DNA from: Vicinamibacteria bacterium
GTDB lineage: Bacteria; Acidobacteriota; Vicinamibacteria; Fen-336; JAGNNV01
NCBI GenBank assembly: GCA_019694155.1
Contig: JAIBCN010000097.1
Location: 1-34,472 of the forward strand
Length of the DNA stretch: 34,472 nucleotides
Direction: 5' to 3'
Shown: piece after piece, positions 16,776-22,749 of the stretch
Position numbering within the stretch: position 1 is the stretch's first letter
Layout: the number at the start of each line of letters is the position of its first letter
Notes under the pieces: generated by a model
Database searches by the model: none
Told to the model about the DNA's origin: nothing
Seen by the model: the letters and a program-made list of their open reading frames with translations, nothing else
Position numbers and translations under genes: made by a program

Positions 16776-17648
16776 ATGGAGATGCACCAGCTTCGCTATT
16801 TCGCCAAAGTCGCGGACCTCGGCAACGTCACGCGCGCCGCGGAAGCGTGCCACGTCTCGCAGCCCTCGCTGAGCCAGCAGATCGCCAAGCTGGAGCGCGA
16901 GCTGGGCCAGCCCCTTTTTGAACGCCTGGGCCGCGGCGTCCGCCTCACCGAAGCGGGCAGGATGTTCAAGCGCTATTCCGACCAGATCCTGAGCCTCACC
17001 GAGGACGCGCGAACCCGCGTGAGCGACGAGCCCGACTCGGGGCGCATCACCGTCGCCGCCATCCCAACCATCGCCCCCTATTACCTGCCGGGCATTCTCA
17101 CCCGCTTCGGAAAGGAGTGCCCGCGAGCGCGCGTGGAGATCGTGGAGGAGACCACGGGGAACATCCTGCGCCTCCTGGCCGAAGGCGACGTCGACCTCGC
17201 GATCCTCGCCCTGCCCATCCAGGCCGAGCATGTGCACACCAGGACGCTGTTCACCGAGGAGCTCCTCGCCGTCGTGCCCGCCGATCACCCCCTGGCGAAG
17301 AAGCCGCGGGTCGGTCTCAAGGACCTCGTGCTCGAGCCTTTCGTGGTTCTGAACGAAGCCCATTGCCTGACCGGCGCCACCATGAGCTTCTGCGCGCGGC
17401 ATTCGGCCTCGCCGCTCGTCACCGCGAAGAGCCACCAGCTCCTCACCGTGCTGGAGCTGGTGCGCCTCGGCCAGGGCGTCTCCCTCATTCCCGCGATGGC
17501 CGTGCCGAAAGGGCGCGACGACGGGCGCGAGTACCGGTCGCTCACCGGGGACAAGCCCACACGAACCATCGCCCTCGCCTGGAACCGGATGCGCTACCAG
17601 ACCCAGCTGTTCAAGCGCTTCGTGGAGTTCGTTTCCGCGCGCACCTGA
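16776..17648 (+). CDS. oxyR: LysR-family peroxide regulator OxyR
   Basis: A 290-residue LysR-type regulator. The N-terminal winged helix-turn-helix reads QLRYFAKVADLGNVTRAAEA followed by VSQPSLSQQIAKLERELG. The effector domain carries Cys197 and Cys206 in the context HCLTGATMSFC, matching in spacing and nearly in position the Cys199/Cys208 pair that forms the peroxide-sensing disulfide in E. coli OxyR. It should therefore switch on antioxidant genes when oxidised. No catalase or peroxiredoxin gene is beside it; the next gene is TerB-like. A perfect inverted repeat with OxyR-type spacing lies just upstream. Confidence 0.9.
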   Translation: MEMHQLRYFAKVADLGNVTRAAEACHVSQPSLSQQIAKLERELGQPLFERLGRGVRLTEAGRMFKRYSDQILSLTEDARTRVSDEPDSGRITVAAIPTIAPYYLPGILTRFGKECPRARVEIVEETTGNILRLLAEGDVDLAILALPIQAEHVHTRTLFTEELLAVVPADHPLAKKPRVGLKDLVLEPFVVLNEAHCLTGATMSFCARHSASPLVTAKSHQLLTVLELVRLGQGVSLIPAMAVPKGRDDGREYRSLTGDKPTRTIALAWNRMRYQTQLFKRFVEFVSART

Positions 17649-17666
17649 CCGCGCACTCAGGGTTCC

Positions 17667-17696
17667 TTGACGGACCTCCGTCCCCTCACGTACCGT
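17667..17696 (+). promoter_or_regulatory. Promoter TTGACG-N18-TACCGT for the TerB-like gene
   Basis: -35 TTGACG at 17667-17672, an 18-base spacer and -10 TACCGT at 17691-17696. The -10 ends 15 bases before ATG 17712. The TTG at 17667 could be mistaken for a start codon but is better read as the -35 box. Confidence 0.5.
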
Positions 17697-17711
17697 CCCG
17701 GTCCAGACGCC

Positions 17712-18227
17712 ATGCCCGGGAACCCCGCCCCTTCCGAAATCGAGGCCGCGCTCCTGCAGGCCATCCACGAGTTCTTCGAAGAGCGCACGGCCGCCACTGC
17801 GGAGGTGGTGCCCGAGGCCGAAACGGTGAGGGACGGACTGCTGCAACTGGCCGCCACCGTGCTCTTCCTCCAGATGATCGCGGCCGATCACGGAAGCCGG
17901 CATGATGAGCACAAGACGCTCCTCAGCGTCCTCTCGCGCGTGCTCCGCGTGGAGGGCGAACAGGCGGCCATCATCATCCGCGCCGCGGAACAGCATGTGA
18001 AGAAGCCGCTCAAGAAGCTCCTTCGCGTGCTGCGCGAGCGATGCACGCCGCTGCAGAAGAAGAAGGTGGTCGAAAGCATGTGGCGGCTCGCCTTCGCCGA
18101 CGCGGAACTCGCGGGCCAGGAGGAGTACTTCGTCCGTAAGGTGTCGGAGTCTCTCGGCCTCTCGACCGCCGACCTCGTCGAGGCCAAGATCCTGGCCCGT
18201 GAAGCTTTTCTCGGCCCGACCGCCTGA
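17712..18227 (+). CDS. TerB-like protein
   Basis: A 171-residue all-alpha protein of the TerB/tellurite-resistance type. It shows LQLAATVLFLQMIAADHGSR, then DEHKTLLSVLSRVL, and a second similar helical unit MWRLAFADAELAGQEEYFVRKV ending in LGLSTADLVEAK. This acidic-residue pattern is seen in TerB domains, which can bind metal and occur widely in stress-linked and membrane-linked systems. No other ter genes are present, so tellurite resistance should not be assumed. The ATG at 17712 is chosen because the upstream TTG is part of a promoter. It follows oxyR by 63 bases. Confidence 0.75.
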   Translation: MPGNPAPSEIEAALLQAIHEFFEERTAATAEVVPEAETVRDGLLQLAATVLFLQMIAADHGSRHDEHKTLLSVLSRVLRVEGEQAAIIIRAAEQHVKKPLKKLLRVLRERCTPLQKKKVVESMWRLAFADAELAGQEEYFVRKVSESLGLSTADLVEAKILAREAFLGPTA

Positions 18228-18253
18228 CCCCCGTACCGGGCGGACGGCCCTGA

Positions 18254-18259
18254 TACGCT
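18254..18259 (+). promoter_or_regulatory. Extended -10 box (TGA-TACGCT), leaderless start
   Basis: TACGCT preceded by TGA (TGn extended -10) ends exactly 6 bases before the ATG at 18266. Confidence 0.5.
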
Positions 18260-18265
18260 GACGGA

Positions 18266-18877
18266 ATGGCGCAGCGTCCGGATCCCTTCCCCCAACTGGG
18301 CCTGGCCCTCGCGATTGCCGTCGCGATCAGCGCGATCGCGCCCTACGACCCGAAGGACTACGCGATCGAGATCGCGGTTCCCGTCGCGGGCTTCGCGGCC
18401 CTTCTCGCCACGCGCCGCCGCTTCCGGTTCACGCCTCTCAGCTACACGATGCTCTTCTGCGAGTCGCTGCTCCTGGTGGTGGGCGCCCACTACACGCACG
18501 AGCGCGTGCCGCTCTTCGACTGGATCCGCGACAACATCGGCGGCGCTCGGAATCACTACGACCGTTTCGCTCACTTCAGCGTGGGTCTGCTGCTGGTGAT
18601 CCCATTTCGCGAGGTGCTTCACCGAAGGACGGCCCTGCGCGGCGGCTGGCTCAACGGTCTTTCCGCCACCGGGGTTCTCGCCTTCGCCGGCTTCTACGAG
18701 ATCACCGAGTGGTGGATCGCGGTGCTCGCCTCGCCAGAGACCGCCGAGGCCTACCTCGGCTCCCAGGGCGACCCCTGGGACGCGCAGAAGGACATGCTCA
18801 TGGATACCCTGGGCGCGCTGTCCGGCCTCGCTCTCCTCGCCGCGCGCCATGATCGCGCCCTCGAGGACGTCGCTTGA
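18266..18877 (+). CDS. DUF2238/YjdF-like integral membrane protein
   Basis: A 203-residue protein with about five or six membrane helices. Segments YTMLFCESLLLVVGAHYTHERVP, NHYDRFAHFSVGLLL, GFYEITEWWIAVL and the stretch YLGSQGDPWDAQKDMLMD near the C terminus match the DUF2238 (YjdF) family. Its function is not known. The buried polar residues (His, Tyr, Asp, Arg in YDRFAH and Glu in EITEW) are conserved in the family and may form a functional site. Followed after 32 bases by the Cys-repeat protein gene. Confidence 0.82.
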   Translation: MAQRPDPFPQLGLALAIAVAISAIAPYDPKDYAIEIAVPVAGFAALLATRRRFRFTPLSYTMLFCESLLLVVGAHYTHERVPLFDWIRDNIGGARNHYDRFAHFSVGLLLVIPFREVLHRRTALRGGWLNGLSATGVLAFAGFYEITEWWIAVLASPETAEAYLGSQGDPWDAQKDMLMDTLGALSGLALLAARHDRALEDVA

Positions 18878-18903
18878 CACCTCGAGCCGGGCGAGCGTAC
18901 TTT
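18874..18903 (+). promoter_or_regulatory. Strong promoter TTGACA-N18-TACTTT, leaderless start
   Basis: Consensus -35 TTGACA at 18874-18879 (overlapping the previous stop codon), an 18-base spacer and -10 TACTTT at 18898-18903. It is followed by only 6 bases before ATG 18910. Transcription should begin at or beside the start codon. Confidence 0.7.
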
Positions 18904-18909
18904 TTTCAC

Positions 18910-20037
18910 ATGGGGATCAACCGGCTTTCCGTTTCCATGGCGTTCATCATCGCGACCGCGGCCTCGGCCTCCGCCCAGGACCCGGCGGAGCGGAACTTCT
19001 TCGCCTGCCGCGTGGGCTATGCCACGTGCCGGCCCGGCGAACTGACCCGGGAGCAGCTCGAAGTGGTCGAGCAGGCGAGCCTCGCCCGCAATTACTCGGC
19101 CTGCCGCAACGGCCTTTCGAGCTGCAAGCCGGCGCTGCTGAACGACGACCAGGCGGAAGCCGTCCAGGTCGCCCGCCTGGCCAGGAACTTCGCCGACTGC
19201 CGATACGGCTACGCCTCCTGCGACCGCAGCCTGCTCGACGCCGATCAGCTCGAGGCCGTGGAGAACGAGCGGCGGGCCCAGAACTTCTCCGCGTGCTGGA
19301 ACGGCTACTCGACGTGCCGCCGCGACCTCCTGACCGCCGACCAGAAGGAGTCGGTGGCGACGGCGAGGCTCGCCCGCAACTACGCGGCCTGCCGGGCCGG
19401 ATCCTCCCGCTGCGACCGGTCTCTCCTCAACACGGATCAGATGGAGGCGGTGGAAACCGAGCGCCGCGCGCAGAACTACGCGGATTGCCGCGGAGGCTTC
19501 CCGGGTTGCGATCGGAGTCTCCTCACGCGGGACCAGGAGGAGGCGGTCGAGAACGAGCGCGCGGCCCGCAACTTCGCGAACTGCCGAAGCGGCTTCGCGG
19601 GATGCGACCTCTCCCGGCTGACCGCGGATCAGTCCGAGGCCGTCGAGAACGAACGACGGGCGCGGAATTTCTCGGACTGCTGGAACGGCTCCTCCCGCTG
19701 CAACGAGGCGTGGCTCAACGCGGACCAGCAGGAGTCGGTGCGAACCGCGAGCCTCGCGCGCAACTTCGCGGCCTGCCGCAGCGGCTTTTCATCCTGCCGG
19801 CCCGGGCTCCTCACGAGCGATCAGCTCGAGGCGGTGGAAACCGAGCGGCGCGCCCAGAACTTCGCGGCCTGCTGGAACGGCTACCTGAGCTGCAATGCCG
19901 CCCTGCTCACCGGGGACCAGGGCGAATCGGTCCGCAACGCGCGGCTGGCCCGGAACTTCGAGGCCTGCCGCAGCGGTTCCGGAAACTGCGATCGAAGCCT
20001 CCTGACGCCGGAACAAGTCGAGGCGATCAAGAGATAG
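18910..20037 (+). CDS. Secreted protein built from eleven 32-residue two-cysteine repeats
   Basis: A 375-residue protein. A signal peptide (MGINRLSVSMAFIIATAASA, cleavage near residue 22) is followed directly by repeats starting at residue 28. Ten full 32-residue units and a 28-residue last unit fill the protein to its end. The consensus is (R/Q)N(F/Y)xxC(R/W)xGxxxC, then xxxLLTxDQxEAVxxxRxA. Every unit has exactly two cysteines separated by six residues, 22 in all and no others, so one disulfide per repeat in the periplasm or outside the cell is likely. The second half of each unit looks helical and amphipathic. Units 4, 8 and 10 form a subclass with CWNG and ESV. I do not recognise a named domain; loosely similar Cys-containing repeats occur in hypothetical proteins of other bacteria. 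The upstream TTG at 18874 belongs to the promoter, so ATG 18910 is the start. Confidence 0.9.
   Translation: MGINRLSVSMAFIIATAASASAQDPAERNFFACRVGYATCRPGELTREQLEVVEQASLARNYSACRNGLSSCKPALLNDDQAEAVQVARLARNFADCRYGYASCDRSLLDADQLEAVENERRAQNFSACWNGYSTCRRDLLTADQKESVATARLARNYAACRAGSSRCDRSLLNTDQMEAVETERRAQNYADCRGGFPGCDRSLLTRDQEEAVENERAARNFANCRSGFAGCDLSRLTADQSEAVENERRARNFSDCWNGSSRCNEAWLNADQQESVRTASLARNFAACRSGFSSCRPGLLTSDQLEAVETERRAQNFAACWNGYLSCNAALLTGDQGESVRNARLARNFEACRSGSGNCDRSLLTPEQVEAIKR
18991..20034 (+). repeat. Tandem 96-base coding repeats (10.9 units)
   Basis: Eleven in-frame units of 96 bases encode the Cys-repeat protein. They are diverged, but some blocks stay nearly identical, for example around 19443 and 19829 (GAGGCGGTGGAAACCGAGCG), which indicates later internal duplication. 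Confidence 0.9.
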
Positions 20038-20092
20038 CTGGAGTGGGGCGGGCGTAGCGCCGATGCATCATGGCGTGCTCAGCGGCGTTCGC

Positions 20093-20098
20093 TAGACT
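20093..20098 (+). promoter_or_regulatory. -10 box (TAGACT), leaderless start of the thiolase gene
   Basis: TAGACT ends exactly 6 bases before the ATG at 20105, with no Shine-Dalgarno site and no clear -35. Confidence 0.5.
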
Positions 20099-20104
20099 TG
20101 CTTC

Positions 20105-21286
20105 ATGCGAAGCTCTGTCATCGTCTCCGCCGTCCGCACTCCCACCGGCAAATTTCTGGGGGGGTTCAAGTCCTTCACCGCGCCGCAGCTCGGCGCCCTG
20201 GTCGTCAAGGAGGCCGTCCGGCGCGCCGGCATCGACCCGGCCGATGTCGATGAAGTCATCATGGGGAACGTCGTCTCCGCAGGCCTCGGCCAGGCTCCGG
20301 CCCGGCAGGCCGCCATTCACGCGGGTTTGCCCCCCAAGGTAGGCGCGCTCACCATCAACAAGGTGTGCGGCTCCGGCCTCAAGGCGGTGATGCTCGCCGC
20401 CCAGGGCATCGCGACCGGCGACGTGGATATCGTGGTGGCGGGCGGCATGGAATCCATGTCGAACTGCCCGCACCTCCTCAAGGGCGCCCGCGAAGGCCTG
20501 CGCATGGGCAACGGCACCCTCCACGATTCCATGATTCACGACGGCCTGTGGGACGCGTATTCGGACTTCCACATGGGCTGCACCGGCGAGATCGTGGCCG
20601 AGAAGTTCAACGTGACGCGCCAGCAGCAGGACGAGTTCGCGGTCTCGAGCCACAAGAAGGCCCTCGCCGCCATCGCCGCCGGCGCTTTCAAGGACGAGAT
20701 CCTCAAGGTCGAGATCGCGCAGAAGAAGGGTCCGGCGATCGTGGTCGAAAACGACGAGTCGCCCCGCGCGGACACATCCATGGAGAGCCTCGCGAAGCTC
20801 AAGCCCGCGTTCAAGGAGGGCGGCACGGTCACCGCCGGCAACGCCCCCGGCGTCAACGATGGCGCGTCCGCCCTCGTTGTCATGGCCGAGGACCTCGCCA
20901 AGGCCCGCGGCATCAAGCCTTTGGCCCGCATCATCGGGCAGGCCACGGCGGGCGTCGAGCCCTCCATGGTCATGATGGCCCCGGTGGGCGCGGTCCGGAA
21001 GCTCCTCGAGAAGACCGGCTGGAAGCTTCAGGACGTCGACCTCTTCGAATTGAACGAGGCCTTCGCGGTCCAGGCTCTCGGAGTGGCCGGAGAACTGGGG
21101 CTCGACCTCAACAAGGTCAACGTGAACGGGGGGGCGGTCGCCCTCGGGCATGCGATCGGCTCCTCGGGCGGCCGGATTCTCACCACGCTGATCTATGCCC
21201 TGAAGGCCCGTGGTCTCAAGCGGGGCATCGCCACCTTGTGCCTGGGCGGGGGCAACGGCGTCGCACTCGCCATCGAAGTGCTCTAG
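20105..21286 (+). CDS. Acetyl-CoA acetyltransferase (thiolase II)
   Basis: A 393-residue thiolase of normal length. The catalytic triad is intact: Cys88 ([11 protein letters not shown]), His349 ([15 protein letters not shown]) and Cys379 ([11 protein letters not shown]). The opening [18 protein letters not shown] and [12 protein letters not shown] are also typical. It condenses two acetyl-CoA to acetoacetyl-CoA or runs the reverse, serving polyhydroxybutyrate synthesis, ketone-body use or fatty acid breakdown. No phaB, phaC or beta-oxidation genes are adjacent, so the direction is open. A good intrinsic terminator follows. Confidence 0.95.
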   Translation: MRSSVIVSAVRTPTGKFLGGFKSFTAPQLGALVVKEAVRRAGIDPADVDEVIMGNVVSAGLGQAPARQAAIHAGLPPKVGALTINKVCGSGLKAVMLAAQGIATGDVDIVVAGGMESMSNCPHLLKGAREGLRMGNGTLHDSMIHDGLWDAYSDFHMGCTGEIVAEKFNVTRQQQDEFAVSSHKKALAAIAAGAFKDEILKVEIAQKKGPAIVVENDESPRADTSMESLAKLKPAFKEGGTVTAGNAPGVNDGASALVVMAEDLAKARGIKPLARIIGQATAGVEPSMVMMAPVGAVRKLLEKTGWKLQDVDLFELNEAFAVQALGVAGELGLDLNKVNVNGGAVALGHAIGSSGGRILTTLIYALKARGLKRGIATLCLGGGNGVALAIEVL

Positions 21287-21289
21287 ACG

Positions 21290-21320
21290 TCCGGGGTTAT
21301 CGCCCCCCCTGGATTTTTTT
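21290..21320 (+). terminator. Rho-independent terminator after the thiolase gene
   Basis: The stem TCCGGGG (21290-21296) pairs with CCCCTGGA (21306-21313) with one bulged T. The loop is 9 bases and is followed at once by seven T (21314-21320). It is one of only two hairpins with a T-run that I found. Confidence 0.75.
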
Positions 21321-21326
21321 GAGCCT

Positions 21327-21356
21327 TTGACACATTGAGCGGCTGCTCAAGATAAT
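21327..21356 (+). promoter_or_regulatory. Strong sigma-70 promoter TTGACA-N18-GATAAT
   Basis: Consensus -35 TTGACA at 21327-21332 and -10 GATAAT at 21351-21356, 18 bases apart. It drives the GAF protein gene with a leader of about 58 bases that ends in a Shine-Dalgarno-like AAAAAAGGA, unlike the leaderless genes nearby. Confidence 0.7.
21335..21350. promoter_or_regulatory. Palindromic operator inside the promoter spacer
   Basis: TTGAGC-GGCT-GCTCAA is a perfect 6-bp inverted repeat lying entirely between -35 and -10. A third copy of TTGAGC at 21319-21324 lies just upstream. A dimeric repressor bound here would block polymerase. Confidence 0.5.
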
Positions 21357-21420
21357 CTCTATCTGGTAGGGACTTCTGCCGAAGAAGCTCTCCCCGTCAT
21401 CCACTTCAAAAAAGGACGTC

Positions 21421-22737
21421 ATGGCACTCGAAGACGAACTCAAAGCCAGAACCCTCGCCCTGGTGAGCCAGCAGATGGCGAACTGGGTGGTCGAGATCCA
21501 GAAGCGCATCGTGGAGCACCAGGCGAACCTGGTCGGCGCCCTCGATGAGCTTCAGGAGAACGTCGCCCGCTACGACGAGAAGATCGACGAAGGATCGATC
21601 GGCAGCGCCATCGACGAAGTGATCGCGGCCAACCCCGTGGCGGCGGCCGCCGCCCCCGCCGCCTCCGAGGCCGGTCCCGGCATCGCCGTCCTGCTCTCGG
21701 CCATGGCCGAAGTCGATACCGGCGCGAACCTCACCGAAGTCCTCACGAGCCTGGTCAACGAAAGCGCCAAGCAGGTCGATCGAGTGGCCATGTTCATCAT
21801 CAAGGGCACCAACGCGGTCGGCTGGTACGCCAAGGGCTTCGATCTCAACGACGCGGTGAAGCAGATCCAGATCCCGCTCGCCGGCGACACCATCTTCAAG
21901 ACCGTCCAGGCGGATCGCGCGCCCGTGCTGTTCGATCCGAACACCGCCGGGCAGACGGCGCAGGCCCTTCAGCGGATGGGAGCGCTCGGCTCTTCCGCCA
22001 TTGCCGCGCCCATGGTGCTTCGCGACAAGCTCGCCGCGGTGTTGTACTGTGACACCACGGGCGGCATGAGCGACCCGCAGGCCGCCTTCATCGACGCCCT
22101 CGTGCGCTTCGCCGCCAAAACGACCGACCTTCTCTCGTTCGTGCCCCGCACGCCGGGGGCCCGCCCGGCCGCGCCCGTGGTGCTGCCCGGGGCGTCGAGC
22201 GGCCACACCGCGGCCGCCCCGGCGGCCCGGATGGTCCCGCCGCCCGCGCCTTCCGATGGCGGCGGCACCGTGATGTTCACGCCCGGGCAGGTCGCGGCCA
22301 TGCACCAGGCGGCGACCGCGCCTCCTCCGGCGCCGGCCCCTCCCCCGCCGCCTCCCGCCCCCAAGGCGGACGGCGCGGGCACGGTGATGTTCACCGCGTC
22401 GCAGATGGATCAGATGCGCCAGCAGATGTCGCAGATGAAGCCCGCTGCCGCGCCCGCAGCGCCCGCCATGTCTCCCGAAGAGACCAAGGCGCACGAGGAT
22501 GCCAAGCGCTTCGCGCGACTCATCGTCAGCGAGATCAAGCTCTACAACGAGGCCAAGGTCACCGAAGGACGCAAGGCGAAAGACCTCCACTCGCGTCTCA
22601 AGGAAGACATCGAGCGGGGCCGTCAGATGTACCACGACCGCATCTCGCCGGGCCTCCGCAACAACACCAACTACTTCCACGACGAACTGGTCCGGCTCCT
22701 GGCCGGCGGCGATCCCTCGGCCCTCGGCCCGATGTAG
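21421..22737 (+). CDS. GAF-domain protein with duplicated GTVMFT linker motifs
   Basis: A 438-residue soluble protein. Residues 1-55 look helical. A GAF-like domain spans about 82-245 (LLSAMAEVDTGANLTEVLTS, GALGSSAIAAPMVLRDKLAA, VLYCDTTGG). A Pro/Ala-rich disordered linker of about 246-355 holds two copies of GTVMFT, at 282-287 and 320-325, each followed by a similar helix-like stretch (PGQVAAMHQ, ASQMDQMRQ). The C-terminal 80 residues (AHEDAKRFARLIVSEIKLY and after) are charged and helical. I recall this block from acidobacterial proteins without a named function. The output is unknown. It has its own strong promoter, and the lytic transglycosylase gene follows after 12 bases. Confidence 0.7.
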   Translation: MALEDELKARTLALVSQQMANWVVEIQKRIVEHQANLVGALDELQENVARYDEKIDEGSIGSAIDEVIAANPVAAAAAPAASEAGPGIAVLLSAMAEVDTGANLTEVLTSLVNESAKQVDRVAMFIIKGTNAVGWYAKGFDLNDAVKQIQIPLAGDTIFKTVQADRAPVLFDPNTAGQTAQALQRMGALGSSAIAAPMVLRDKLAAVLYCDTTGGMSDPQAAFIDALVRFAAKTTDLLSFVPRTPGARPAAPVVLPGASSGHTAAAPAARMVPPPAPSDGGGTVMFTPGQVAAMHQAATAPPPAPAPPPPPPAPKADGAGTVMFTASQMDQMRQQMSQMKPAAAPAAPAMSPEETKAHEDAKRFARLIVSEIKLYNEAKVTEGRKAKDLHSRLKEDIERGRQMYHDRISPGLRNNTNYFHDELVRLLAGGDPSALGPM

Positions 22738-22749
22738 TTCGACGAAGCC

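Noticed and set aside
17667..17711. TTG start for the TerB-like protein
   Set aside because: The TTG is part of TTGACG, the -35 box of a promoter with an 18-base spacer, and the added residues are not domain-like.
17712..18227. A tellurite-resistance operon
   Set aside because: Only one TerB-like gene is present, with none of terA, C, D, E or Z.
18991..20034. CRISPR array
   Set aside because: The 96-base periodicity is uninterrupted coding repeat with no alternating unique spacers.
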